From Tetragonia tetragonoides (taxonomy: Eukaryota > Streptophyta > Magnoliopsida > Caryophyllales > Aizoaceae), in contig CM076142.1 in the NCBI GenBank assembly GCA_038025085.1, positions 32,952,001 through 33,016,000 on the forward strand: a stretch of 64,000 bases of DNA. Reading direction: 5' to 3'. The position numbers and the translations under genes are program-made. Positions 23,201 to 35,144 of the stretch are shown one piece after another. Below the pieces are notes generated by a model. That model did not search any database and was not told the origin of the DNA. It was given only the letters and a program-made list of their open reading frames with translations. How positions within the stretch are numbered: position 1 is the stretch's first letter; the number at the start of each line of letters is the position of its first letter.

Positions 23201-25972
23201 ATGGCTCCCAAATTGGCGAAGAAGACGAGTAGAAGGGCCGAGGTTCGGGAGGAGGTTGAAGAAATTAATATCTTTGCCAAGGCTTTTCCCTCCCATGTCA
23301 AGCCTTCCAAGAGGAAGCCTAATGTGGCTTTTCCTCAAGATAGGTACACCCGATCGGATAGGATGCCCGACATCATTTGGGATCGGTCGGAGTTGCTCTT
23401 TCGACCGGGGACTCACTTGAGCTCCCGTGCTTCCAAGTTTGGGGTAAGCCTTAAACCTTGAATTCATAGTTTTATGCATTGAATTTTAGTTTATATGCTT
23501 TCCCTTGAGTAGAAATTGTGTATGCAATTGTCAAGCTTGTAGCGCATGTGATCTTGCGCGGCTTGAACGAACTTAGAAGCATGTTTAGGGCTTGAACATT
23601 TGGTTGAAATGTGAACCTAAGAGGTTGTAAATTTGATCCTAGGAACCTGATGGGAATTTGAAGCCCCATGGCAATTATGGTTCTTCGGTGAGGCTTTTTA
23701 AGACTTTGCCCAAAGAGGTGCAAAGTGCGGTTTTGGGTGCGGGGTTCGGACCCCTTTTGAAAGCGGCGGACTTCGTTGAGCGAGTCAAAAGGTGCATTGT
23801 CCGCTTGTCTTTGGAATTTTTTTGGAATACTACGAACACGTTCCATTTCCCTAATGGGGAGATGATGATCACTCCATCGGAGTTTGCTATGTTGATTGGG
23901 GTGCCTTGCGCGGGTACGCCCATTGTGTATGACGTTTCCATCTGGAAACGTAAGACTGAGATGGTGGAGTTGTTTGGCCCTTGGGGGAATACCTGGGGTC
24001 ACCATTATAGTCCCTATAGCGAGCTCTACGCCGCTTTGACTGATGCGAGGTACAAGAGGTCTACCTCGGTGGAGCAGAAGGCGAGGAAGTTTATCGCCTA
24101 TCTCCTTGCCACCACCATCTTTGGTGACAAGGGAGAGCGTATCCATGCTATTTACCTCCATAGCTTGTTGGATTGGGAGAGGGTGAGAGAGTACAACTGG
24201 GGGTTGCCGGGCTACGCCAACCTCTTGAGGTGCATGCGGTTTGTTTGCCGCGTGAATAATGAGGGATACAAGCAGTCGACTCTTCCTCCCGTGAGCTTGT
24301 GCGATTTTTGGAAGGCCTTGCAGGTGCGTTTTGCTTTTGTGTCCATTTTGGTGATTTGCATGCTTTAAGTGTATGGTGCTTAATTTCATGTTTCGATGTA
24401 GCCTTGGTTCTTTGAGCATTTCCCGGACATGGCGCCTACGAGTCGGGAGTTGGATTTCTCGGTTTGCAGGGCGTGGCGTCATAGGAGTCCTGCGCCCTTT
24501 TCGACTCTCCAGCAGTATAGGGAGGCTCTCCTGCGCCTAGACTGGCACAAGGTAACGCAATTTTGCTTTTTGTTTCATGGTTCGTATTTCTTGGTGTGGA
24601 AATATCTTATATTGCATTGCTTGTGTAGATTGACTACTTCCCTTGGGCGAAGCACCATGGGTTGGCTCCGGATGCTGTTCTTTCGTCCAGGGAGATAGAC
24701 CACCAGAGGATCCTGATTGCGGGTCCGTTTTCTTTCGAGTGGTATTTGGGAGAGCCGATCTTCCGTCAGGTTTATCCTGACATGGCGGGCCCGAGGATTC
24801 CCTTGGATCCTCCCACGACCATGTTCTTGGTGAGGTGCTTATCTCGCGAGCAGGTTGCGGAGGCCATGGTGGGCTCGGATGCTATGCGGTATTTGAGGGA
24901 GCCTGCGGAGGACCTTGCGGGGCACTACGAGCAGTTCCGTCGTGATCGCCTCATGCCTTCATTTGTGGGTTTGAAGGTAAGAATTTTTATTCGTTATTCT
25001 ATGCCTTTCTTGCTTTGTTGGTTACTAACCTTCTTTGCTTTGTAGGAGCCTCGGGTTGATGATGTTGATGTGGTTATCCCGGATATGCGGGTCCGAGGTC
25101 GGGATTATGGCGGGAAGGAGTGTTGGGGAGAGATCCCGATGACGGAGGACCTTGATGAGGATATCCAGGGCCTTCCTCTTCCAATTGGGCATCCAGGGCT
25201 AAATTCGTAATTTTACCTGTTGCATGTGATTTTTACTGCATTTATGCTTGGATTGACTTTTTCTTTGCGTAGCTTGACCGTGAGCAGACGGGGAAGGTCT
25301 TCAGGATGATGCATGTCATAAAGTCCTGGATATCCCGAGCTCTTTCAAAGGGCACTTGCTCCAGAGCTGACTTGGATAAGGTAAGCTTGATTTGCATTTT
25401 CAAAGTTGTATGCTTTGAATAATGTATCTTATATGTTTGGTGGATTGCAGGTTGAGTATCGCCGACCCCATCCTCGTCGGTCACGACAGGTGGTATTGTC
25501 GGATGATGAAGTTGTGAGCTCGCCGGAGCGTAGTCCTTCCCGTGAGAGGAGTCCTCGGAGGGAGAGTCCTCGGAGAGAGAGGGAGCCTATGCATCGGACG
25601 GACCATCCTGGTGGGAGTAGGATGACTCAGTTCGTGGAGCCTACTCCTATGCCTATGTCGATGTATCCTTCTTATCCCGGGTATGCGGGGTATGCTCCTT
25701 ACGGTGGCCTTTACTACCAGCCCCCTGTCCCTGCTCCTATGATGCCTACCATGCCTCCTCGTTCTTCGTGGGGGTATGATTCGAGTTATGCTGGAGAGGG
25801 GTGCTCGTATTGGGAGCCTGCCTGTCATTCTTCCTTTGACCCTGGCCAGCTGGCGGCGTCGACCTTTGGCGATGAGCCTCGGAGGTCAAAGATCACTTTG
25901 AGGTGCTCCTTTCAGATGTTGATGCGGGTGAAGATTTTTATGACAATGTATTTGTATGAGATACATTCTTGA
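23201..25972 (+). CDS. plant mobile domain (PMD) protein, 7 exons
   Basis: Exons: 23201-23443, 23643-24323, 24402-24551, 24629-24976, 25046-about 25206, 25273-25380, 25451-25972. All junctions are GT-AG. The N-terminus (MAPKLAKKTSRR) is basic. Exons 2-4 give the PMD (aminotransferase-like mobile domain): FFWNTTNTFHFPNGEMMITP, EFAMLIGVPCAG, ARKFIAYLLATTIFG, REYNWGLPGYANLLR, PWFFEHFP. The tail is Arg/Ser-rich (SPSRERSPRRESPRRE) then Tyr/Pro/Met-rich. PMD proteins occur both as host silencing factors (MAIN family) and as transposon cargo. Here the element setting and second copy at 51035 favour cargo. Exon 5 does not join exon 6 in frame: its usable donor leaves a phase mismatch and reading on reaches TAA at 25208-25210. 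So either this allele is damaged or the splice differs. Function is unknown. Confidence 0.7.
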
Positions 25973-26400
25973 ACATTTGTGCTGGACAAAATGTTCGGAC
26001 TTTGCTTTGTAATATGTTGCTGTTTTATTGGTCCCTGCATATAATTAGGCTAATGCAAATGCACTGGTAGTCAAGCAAAAAACGCAAGTAATAGCCATGT
26101 AGCAAAAAATGGTACAGCCAAAAAGTTAAAATTGGGTGTACCCTATCCCCCCTAAAAAAAATGAAAAAAAGAAAGGGGTGCCAAAAATAAAATTAATAAG
26201 TGTAAAAGGGATGAACAAAATAAAAGATGATAATCATCCAAAAAAGAAATAAAGAAATTGTGGAGTTCCCATAAATAATTAAGGAAATAATAGGAAATAA
26301 CAATAATAGAAAAAATAGGAAACTGAGCCAAATCGGAGTCCAAAACGGTTAAGGAAAGTGTCCAAAACCGGGTAGAAGAGTGCTGTCTCGAAAAAGAGGC
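25973..26400. other. AT-rich spacer between the two antisense-type genes
   Basis: A-rich sequence with no open frame of interest. CCCTATCCCCCCTAAAA at about 26139 could be a minus-strand polypurine tract, but no LTR start (TG) follows on that strand. Confidence 0.35.
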
Positions 26401-26700
26401 TCGGCGGCCAAAGGGGGACGTTTAACGGCTGATGGAAGGAGCGGGGGTCAAAACTGGGGCCGCCAGACTTAGCGGCGGAGCCGTGGAGGCTGGGCGGCTG
26501 GGCCTGGGCTGCCATATCGGGGCCGCCGAACCTTCGGCGGCTGTCCTATGGGCCGCTGAAGCCTGTTTTTCGACGGGTTGCCTTATTTTCGTCTTTTTTG
26601 TGCGAGTCCTATATAAGCCCTGGGTTAGTCCGGTTTTGGGAACATCACCGTATAACTCCATAGCAATAGAGAGCTTTTTAGAGAGAGAAACCTCCAATTA
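26400..26700 (+). promoter_or_regulatory. GC-rich island plus TATA box, DUF7745 promoter
   Basis: GGCGGCC/GGCCGC motifs cluster at 26400-26570. TATATAAG follows at 26610-26617, well placed to drive the plus-strand gene whose first ATG is 26757. A short leader with GAGAGAGAAACC lies between. Confidence 0.6.
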
Positions 26701-26756
26701 ATTTAGAATTCAGCCATGACAAGTTTGAAGTTAAGTTTGATAAGTGGTTGCAATCT

Positions 26757-28388
26757 ATGACCCCTGAAGAGAGGATGAGACTTGTGCCCTTACACTTGAA
26801 TGCTTTCTTCCATCTGAAGCACGTTCAAGTTGTCTGGAACCTTCTTGAGGCTGCGGTTGATTTTTGGGATGACAAGCTTCATGTTTTTAGGTTCGGGTAT
26901 AAGGAATTGTGTCCTCTTCCTGAAGAATTTGCTGCCATAATTGGGTTCCCTCATGATCAAGCTCCTGCAACTCCATGGCTCGGGGCCAACCTTGAAGGTT
27001 ATTATAAAAGGTATCTTGGTTTATCTCCAACACAAGCCTCTTCTGTGGCTAGAACCGGTGAGCTAGACCTTAATGGTGTGATTGACATCTTTTTTCCCAA
27101 GGTAAGGGATGATCATAATGAGACATATTATTATAAAAGGTATCTTGGTTTATCTCCAACACAAGCCTCTTCTGTGGCTAGAACCGGTGAGCTAGACCTT
27201 AATGGTGTGATTGACATCTTTTTCCCCAAGGTAAGGGATGATCCTAATGACACATATTATAGGCATGCTTTTATCTTATGTCTCTTACATAGGTACCTCT
27301 TTGTTGTTGGAGGTAATAATGGTAAAACTTGTATGCTTAGAATTGTTGAACAAATTCAAAACGATTTTACCCCTATGTCTCTTGTTCTTGGTGAAACCCT
27401 AATGTGTTTGGATCGCAAGAAGCAAGAACCAACTCATGGTGGATGGACGGGAAGCCCTCTTCTCCTTCAAGTGAGTGCTTGAATAATTGCTTTGGATATA
27501 AAGTTTGAATCATTAATGGATGCCTAACTTTAATTTTTGTTTTGTTTGTTTGTTTTGTAGATATGGCTTTTAGAGCATATGTGCTTCATTGAGAGGTCGG
27601 CTAATGCGCTCAAGTATCAACCAAAACAGTTTCCTGCCCGCCGAAGGCTTTATTATGAATCCACCATTGATGAATGGCGTGGATACCTTAAAGCTTGCCC
27701 TTTGCTAAGATGGACTGTCAAGTGGTGGGGCTTAAAATCCGCAATCGGATGTAGCAAGGAGACGGGATATTATCAAATCCTTGGTCTTCAAAATTTGACT
27801 TACATATTTCCTAGCCGTATCATGCGTCAATATGGGAAACGCCAGATCATCCCACAGAAGGATAGTGTTGCACCTGCAACCCGGGTTTTGACTATTAGTA
27901 TGGTGAGATCATGGGAGTGTGCGTGGGATCGCCTCCCTAAGTGGACTATTCCTCATATCAAGGCTCCAACGGTGATATCTTCAGCTTATGAAGCTTGGAT
28001 GGACTGTAAGACTGCGGAAGGTCGTCGTGCATACAGAAAATCCGAACAAGATGATCTTAAGGCCCAATCGGTCAAGGCTAGCTTAATACTTTCCAACCCT
28101 AATGATCCTAAAGGGAAGGGTAAATAAAAGGGAGTCAAGCATGTGAAAAGTGTTCTCAACCCAAAGGCCATGAAAGCTTTAGCCAAGATTACTACTAAGC
28201 CAGAGGAGAAGCCCCAAATTCGGGCCAACGATCATGAAGTCTCTACAAGTGATCCTCTAATGGAGGTTGAAAAGGAAGAAGAGCCCGTGGTCCGAGAGAG
28301 ATGGGCTTCCAAGGAACGCGAAGTGGAAGGCCCAAAGGTTGATGAACCCATAGAAGATGTTGTCCCTACTACCAAAGCTACGGAGTAG
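26757..28388 (+). pseudogene. DUF7745-like extra ORF, antisense to Tat pol
   Basis: Exon 1 is 26757-27470 (donor CAA/GTGAGT). Exon 2 starts at 27561 after TTTTGTAG and joins in frame (SPLLLQ-IWLLEHM). The first ATG is taken because no earlier in-frame ATG exists. The N-terminal part carries VVWNLLEAAVDFWDD, FRFGYKELCPLPEEFAAIIG and HAFILCLLHRYLFV. The middle carries RRRLYYESTIDEWRGYLK. This pattern fits plant DUF7745-type proteins that travel with Ty3/gypsy elements; the family name is from memory. A 43-residue block is present twice in tandem in exon 1. A TAA at 28125-28127 ends the main frame. The same frame reopens as a Lys/Glu-rich tail to 28388, suggesting one late stop. It converges with Tat pol, 480 bp away. 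Molecular role unknown. Confidence 0.65.
27001..27258 (+). repeat. 129-bp in-frame tandem duplication
   Basis: 27001-27129 and 27130-27258 are almost identical (period 129 bp, 43 codons). They repeat YYKRYLGLSPTQASSVARTG through VRDD. A few substitutions near the 3' ends of the copies separate them. Confidence 0.95.
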
Positions 28389-28869
28389 TCTATTAGGGAA
28401 TACTCTTTTGGAGCATGTCTAGCTTAGGATTGCCTTCCTTTTTTATTATTTTTTTTTATGCTTTAAATTCAATAAGGGTGATGTGCCCCCTTTTATTTTT
28501 AGTTAATTTATTTTTATTGCTTAGGAATTGCCAAGTCTTGTAATGGACTTTATTATTATTTATTTATGGCGACATGCTCATTTTAATATTGCAACCTTGT
28601 GTTTATTATGTGCACAAATTTTAACAACTTTTGAATGCGAATTTGATGAAGGGGCCGGGCCCAATTGTAATTGGGTTGTCCTACGTATCCTTTTAGGGGA
28701 ATCAGGCTACTCGTAGTTCTTATCCGTTTTTTTTAACGTTCAATCCCGTTTATTTTTTATTTTTTTATTTTATTTTTTTATTGTACGGGATTAGTTAGCC
28801 TCGTGTGGGCCTCTCGAAAGTGTTATATTGGGTGTCTTGCCTAAGCATAGAACATTTTTAATTGATCCA
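28389..28869. other. convergent spacer, antisense ORF to Tat pol
   Basis: T-rich sequence between the two tail-to-tail frames. It probably holds both 3' ends. Nothing else was recognised. Confidence 0.4.
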
Positions 28870-30861
28870 TGTTTATCTATTGACTAAATTTGATCCCGTC
28901 TAAATCTACCAATCTTGCAGCGCCACCTGTTAAGATCTTTGTGATGATAAATGGGCCCGACCAGTTGGGTCGAAATTTGCCTCTTGGGTCAGTGACATTG
29001 GCCCTTACTTCTTTAAGTAAGTCTCCAACCTTAAGGTCCCTCATTTTGAGCCTTTGGTTAAAGTGTCTAGTTAGCCTGTTCTAATAGACTCTTACATTGT
29101 GCAGAGCTTGCAACCTTTTCTCATCTAGCAGGACTAATTGTTCATAGCGGGCTTGGACCCAATCTGCTTCTGGGATTTGACTTTCTAAAACGAGTTTAGA
29201 GATGGGATCTCTAGTTCGATTGGTAATACGACTTCCATTCCGTAAACCAGGGAGTACGGTGTTGCTCCCGTTGAGGCGCAAACTGACGTCCTATAACCCC
29301 AAAGTGCGAATGGCAGCTTGTCTGGCCAGTCATGATAATTTTCTGACATTCTTTCAACGAGTTTCTTGATGTTCTTGTTGGCTGCCTCTACTGCACCGTT
29401 TGTTTGCGGCCTGTAGGGAGATGACTTTCGATCCTGGATCTTAAACTGGGCTAAAAGCTCGATTACTTCTTTCATGAAGTGTGACCCATTATCACTGATG
29501 ATTTCTTGGGGAACTCCGTATCTAGCTATTATGTTATTCTTAATGAACTTTACCACGTGCTTTGCTTTGAGCTTTGCGTATGATTGCGCCTCGACCCATT
29601 TGGTAAAGTAGTCGATTACGACTAGGATATATTCGTGGCCCCCTTTTCCTGTTGGGGTTATTTTACCGATGATATCAATCCCCCAAGCTGAAAAAGGCCG
29701 AGGTGAGGTGAAGGTATATAATGGGCTTGGTGGTAGGTGTTGTAGATTGGCATGGGTCTGGCATTGTATGCATCTTTTGACAAACTCACAACAATCCTTC
29801 TCCATCGTTGTCCAATAATACCCGAGCCTTATTATCTTCCTAGATAGCATCATACCATTCATGTGCGGTCCACGCACTCCTGCATGTACTTCTCTTAAAA
29901 CCTTATGGGCCATTTCGGTACCTAGGCAGCAGAGGTTGACTCCGTTTGGGCTTTTCTTGTATATTTCACCTTGTACTTCAAAGAATTGGGCCGCGAGCCT
30001 TCTGAGTGCTTTCTGGGCTCTAGGGCTAGAATCAGGAGGGTAGAGCTGGTAAACAAGTAGATTTTTTATATCGGTGTACCCCTCATCTTTTTCATCGTGG
30101 AACACTTCCAGGGTGTCGCAATATGAAGGCTCGGATCTCCTTTGTACACATATGGGCATCATCCGAATAGTTTCGGGTATGTTAATCATGCTTGCTAACT
30201 TAGCCAAGGCGTCTGCAAATTGATTATTTTCTCGTGGAAGGTATGTAAAGTGTATTTGATTGAAATACACTATGATCTTATCTAAGTATTCCTGGTACAG
30301 TGCCAGGGATTCACTTTTAACCTTCCATATTTTAGAAATTTGGTTAATTATGAGCGACGAGTCCCCATAGACTCGGAGTGTCTTAATGCCAAGGCTTATG
30401 GCGGATTGCAGTCCTATTATGCAAGCTTCATATTCGGCGCCATTATTTGTGACCTCATGGTCTAGCTTGACCGAAATGGGTGTGTGTGCACCTTCGGGGG
30501 ATACTATCAGTATTCCTACTCCAAAACCCTTTTGGTTGGACGCTCCGTCGAAGTATAGCTGCCAAGTTTCGGTGTCTAAGGTCATAACCCCTTCGTATGG
30601 GAAGTGGTATTCGTCCTTGTGATCTGGTTCGTTTATGGCTTGGTCGGCCAGGTATTCCAAAATAGCATGCCCTTTTATGGCTTTTTGATGTTCAAACTTG
30701 AGGTCGAACTCTGAGAGGAGAACGGTCCACCTTGCTATTCTACCATTGAGTATGGGCTTTTCGAATATGTATTTCAAAGGATTTTCTCTTGATCTGATGT
30801 GGATCGTGTGTTGGAGCATGTAATGTCGTAGATTTTGGTAGTTGCTACCAGAGCTAGACAC
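28870..30861 (-). pseudogene. Tat pol 3' part: RNase H, second RNase H, integrase
   Basis: The main frame (30861-29185) starts in the RNase H thumb (ILNGRIARWTVLLSEFDLKF). It continues with an archaeal-type RNase H: WQLYFDGASNQKGFGVGI, TNNGAEYEACIIGL, LRVYGDSSLIINQI, NQFADALAKLA. Then comes the integrase: zinc finger with HAGVRGPHMNG and CIQCQTH, core WGIDIIGKI, ISDNGSHFMKE and PYRPQTNGAVEAANKNIKKL. These show D, D and E. Near 29200 the frame shifts and continues to 28870 (QIPEADWVQARYEQL, MRDLKVGDLLKE, WSGPFIITKIL). A stop at 29081-29083 lies inside that part. The enzymes would copy and insert the element; as read they cannot be made as one protein. Confidence 0.85.
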
Positions 30862-32220
30862 GTCTTTTCCAGGGATGAGTAGCGGGTTTCATATTCCATA
30901 AATTTCTTGCTTACATAGTATATTGCTTTCTCTTCCTTATCTACTTCTTGGGATAGCATGGCCCCCATTGACGCTTCTGTGACCGTAAGGCAGAGGATTA
31001 GAGGCATGCCCGGGATGGGTGGTTCGGATAAATAGGCTTTAATTTTGTCAAAGGCCGTTTGGCATTGCTCGTCCCACTCCGTCTTTACCTCTTTTTTGAG
31101 TTTCTTGAATATGGGCTCACAAGTGATAGTTAGCTTGGAGATGAACCTACTAATGTACTGGATTCTTCCTAGGAAGCCTTTTATTTCTTTTTTCGTTTTC
31201 GGAGGTGGCATGTCTATTATGGCTTTGATCTTGGATGGATCAATTTCTATCCCTCTGGTGCTTATGACAAATCCTAGAAGTTTGCCGGATGTAACTCCGA
31301 ATGCGCACTTCTTGGGATTAAGCCTCATATTGTACTTCCTAAGCCTGTCAAAGAACTTTTGAAGTGAGGGTACATGCCCTTCTCTGTCTTTGGACTTTAT
31401 GATCATATCATCTACGTACACTTCAGCCTTTATGCATCATATCATGGAATAAGGTCATAGCGGTTCTTTGGTATGTGGCTCCCGCATTCTTATGCCCGAA
31501 CGACATTACCGTATAGCAATAAGTGCCCCACTGTGTGATGAAAGTGCTTTTCTCTTCGTCCTCTTTGGCCATTAGGACTTGGTTATATCCTGCGTACCCG
31601 TCCATGAATGATAGAAGGGCATGTCCGGCGGTGTTATCTACCAAGACGTCTATATGAGGCAAGGGAAAGTCATCTTTTGGGCTTGCTTTGCTCAGATCCC
31701 TAAAATCTACACACATTCAGACCCGTCCGTCCTTTTTTGGGACTGGGACAATGTTGGCTACCCAATCGGGGTAATTGGCCACTCTTATGAAGCCTGCCTC
31801 TAGTTGTTTTTGGACTTCCTCCTTGATCTTAAGAGCCCACTCTGGCTTCATTCTTCTTAGCTTTTGTTTGACTGGTTTGCAGTCGGGGTTTAGCGGAATG
31901 GTATACTGGGCAATTTGGCGGTCTATGCCTGGCATGTCCTTGTAGGACCAGGCGAAAACATTCGTATAATTCTTTAGGAGTGTTACGAATTGTTCGCGTT
32001 CATTAGATGTTAAAGACAAGCCTATTTGCACGTGGCGAGGCTCATCATTAGTTGCAATGTTTATTGTCTCCGTTTCTTCGACTATTGAAGTCTTTTGCTC
32101 ATGTTCGATTAGTGCTTTAATAACTTCTTTCGGCAATTCCGTTATATTTTCTGAATTATTAGCAGAGAGGCAATCCGAGTAAGCAAAATCGACCTTCATA
32201 ATATTAATAGAAGCGGACAA
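30774..32220 (-). pseudogene. Tat pol 5' part: reverse transcriptase and RNase H
   Basis: Three frames in succession cover one RT. 32220-31717 has NVFAWSYKDMPGID, the KLRRMKPEWA block and VPVPKKDGR. It ends at a TGA where the family has an amino acid. 31716-31423 continues with CVDFRDLSKASPKDDFPLPH and MDGYAGYNQ. A frameshift near 31422 precedes 31421-30774, which starts MYVDDMIIKS (catalytic YVDD) and contains KCAFGVTSGKLLGFV, IKGFLGRIQYISRFI and an RNase H start (YYVSKKFMEYETRYSSLEK). Upstream, 32290-32340 encodes a Ser/Asp/Glu repeat. At least one stop and two frameshifts show decay. Confidence 0.85.
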
Positions 32221-32592
32221 TACATCAATGAGGTCATCGCTAAGGACCTTAGGAATAGACTGGGGTGGACTACTCGGTACTTCTAGGATAACAGACTCAG
32301 AATCAGACTCGGACTCAGAATCGGACTCGGAATCGGAATTGGGCCTTCCTGTAGGATCGTTGCGGATGATGAACTTGTACTTGGCTCCCTTGACCGGAGT
32401 CCAATTCGTCTTGTGCTTTCAGGTGGTGCGGTCGGGCCCGATTGGGGCGATCAGCTTGGTCGGGTTGAAACCTTCATTGAAAAGCACAGTAAGGGGAAGT
32501 TTGGTAGTGGTCTCGTCGTGCTGACGACGCTCTTCGCCAAATAAAAGTCCAAAGTCGTTGGGTGCCATGTCATTAGCCCAATCTTTAGTGGA

Positions 32593-35144
32593 TCAGTCCT
32601 CATTGGGAGGTATGGATGTGTCTTCACTCATGAGGAAACAGTCTTGAAATGCCTCAAAGCCTGGCATTAGGATTCCGTTGATCGTGTATGGTTCAGGGAA
32701 TCCATAGTAAGGGTATGGGTCGCCTTCCTGAAGGAATTGCCCGCTGAGGGTGAGGGGATAAGGATCCATGTTATGTGTAATGGGTTTGTTAGCCGCAAGG
32801 GCTCTTTTCTTAGCCATTACTTTGGATATATAGGTCCTAACTTCTTGCCTTGTGGGCCTGTAGCCTAGCCCAAATAAGTCATTTTTGATCTTGATGTTCC
32901 AAAAGGCTTGAGCTACCTTGGGATGAGGGCCCAGAGTGGTGCATGGGAAGTGACCTTGCTTTCTGAGTAAAGCGTTAACATTGAGTGTGGGCTCTATTGT
33001 TTCTATGAAGGCTATCTTCTCAAAACCCCATAACTCCTCATCTTGCTCATTATGTTCTATCTTTAGGACTGGAGCTTTCTCAATCTGGGCTATCATAGTA
33101 TCAGCGCAGACCTCCAAGGTGGATCCCGCCAATGATAGTTTCACCTTTTGATGCAGAGTTGAGGCTACAACATTTAACCCGTGTAACCAGGGCCTTCCCA
33201 AGAGTAGGTTGAAAGTAGCTGGAATGTCGATCACATGGAATTGGACCATTTTCTCAATGGGCCCAATATTGATATTCATGGAGAAGGTACCCAATACGTT
33301 TCTTTTGGAATTATCATAGGCCCTTAACCCTTGTGCGGAATGCGCGTGGTTGTCGCAGTGTATTTTGAGGTGTTCAGCAGTCCTCAAGGGGCATACATTT
33401 ACAGCCGAGCCATTGTCGACTAAAGTCATAGAGACTTGTCTCTGTTGACAGATTACAATAAGGTAAAGGGCTTTGTTATGGTGAATACCTTCGGGTGGAA
33501 GGTCTTTATTAGAAAAGGTGATGGGCGTGGATGACTTTCCTTGGATTAGGAGGTTGACTACCTCTTCAGGAGTGACATTAGGAGAAATGGTGGTTGTGTT
33601 CAAGGCCTCTGGCACGGCCCTTCTTTGAGTGATAGAAGTTGTTAACAGTTGCCATATGGATATGTCGGCTTTTGTTCTTTGCAGTTGCTTGAGGATATTG
33701 GTCCCATCATCTTCTTTCGCCATTTCCCTTTGGGCTGAATCCCTATTGGGGATGGCTACAGGCTCTACGGGTTGGATTTGAGATGGATCCATATAGATGT
33801 TTTCGGGCCTGAATTGGCGTCCCAATCTTGTGAGATAATTTAGAGCTTTGTCGTCTTCTTCCTTCTCATCATCGGAGATATCATACCAGGCTTTGCCATT
33901 GGTTATGTCATGGACTTGAGGAGTCAATACATCTTCTGGATCAGTATATGCCCCATTATCTTCTTCATCACTATCCCAAAGATCGCAGACATCCAGCGTG
34001 GATCTTGGGCTTGGGTATGGCGGTGTACCCTGTCCAATAGGTGTGATCAAATAAGAGGGATCAAACCCTTCTTCTATGTCAATAGCAAAAGAGTTCCCAA
34101 GGGGATTATTGTTGTTACTGGGCGGTGGTGTATCATTAGGCAATGGTATGGTGCCATTGTCAAACAGGTCTTGGATTTTATCCTTAAGGGTGTAACACTT
34201 TTCAGTGTCGTGTCCACGCCCCCTATTGTATTTGCAGAATGTTGACTCGTTCCAATATGGTGACCTTTTCTCTACAGGTGGATCGGGAGTAAGCCCAATC
34301 GGATGCAGATAGTCTCCTTTGATCAACTTATCTAGAGCTTTGACATAAGTCATCCCGAGGGGAGTGTACCTTCTTGGACGCCTATCAGCTATGGCGTTCA
34401 CTTCATTTCCTCTACTAGTGGAAGTATGGTTGGCACTGGTGTATTTCTTGTCCTTATATCCACTTGTGTTGTTATTGTAAGTGACTTTGTTCTTCCCCCT
34501 TTGGAGTTGGAGTTGGTCATCTTCAATGGTCATGCCCACTTCAGTTAGTTGGGCATAGGTGGTTATGGGTTGAAACTTCATGTGTTCGCAGTATTCAGAT
34601 GCCAAATTCTGGACTAGCATGCGGATTTGATCCCTTTCAGATGGGCGATCAATCAATTTTCCCATAATGTGGGGAGCATAACCCTCAGAATTAATGATCA
34701 TGTCGTTGAAGGCCCGACTCTTACCTAAGACGAATTCAAGCATGTTTAGCTTGGCTTGAAGCTCTTGCACCTCTTTAGTGGAGGGTTCGGCCTTTTCCCC
34801 ATCGGGCTTGGGCTCATCATCATCTTTATTAGGGGGATCCAACTTGGCGACACGGGCTTCCATATCAGTGAATCTAGCATTCATGGCGACCATTTGGGCT
34901 AATAGGTCATCCATCTTTTGGTCAGCGGTTCTCTCGAGTCTCCAGACATAGCGGACTTAGGTGAATTGGATGGTGAGGTTTGAGGTGACAGTGGCGGTGT
35001 GCAAAGGTAATCGAGCCAAACAGGGCTCGGGAACTGTGCTTGTGGTGAAGGTTCGAACGACAACTTGCGGACTAACCTCTTGCTGGACTCGTCTCTCTCC
35101 CACTCCCTAGGACCAGGATCTCTACTTCTACCAATTCTGGACAT
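32593..35144 (-). pseudogene. Tat gag and aspartic protease
   Basis: The long frame 34914-32593 (773 codons) starts MDDLLAQMVAMNARFTDMEA, a short coiled coil. It jumps soon to SERDQIRMLVQNLASEYCEH and FQPITTYAQLTEVGMTIEDD, the end of the Tat gag core. The usual capsid-like block of some 150-200 residues between them appears missing. A zinc-knuckle-like CKYNRGRGHDTEKC, an acidic linker and the protease follow (LVDNGSAVNVCPL, then FNLLLGRPWLHG). The active-site triad is DNG, not DTG or DGG. A separate frame at 35144-34899, rich in Ser/Pro, is probably the gag N-terminus in a shifted frame. The gag deletion would prevent particle assembly without a helper; this is inference from family layout. 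Confidence 0.75.

Noticed and set aside
23472..24482. 336-codon minus-strand frame
   Set aside because: It is the shadow of PMD exon 2 and its introns, with no family similarity; the plus-strand exons explain it.
26130..26175. 3' end (polypurine tract and LTR) of the Tat element
   Set aside because: A purine tract is present on the minus strand, but no TG...CA segment similar to the 5' LTR follows.
26279..26701. Frames over the GC-rich island
   Set aside because: Ala/Pro/Gly-rich from base composition on both strands; the region looks like a promoter.
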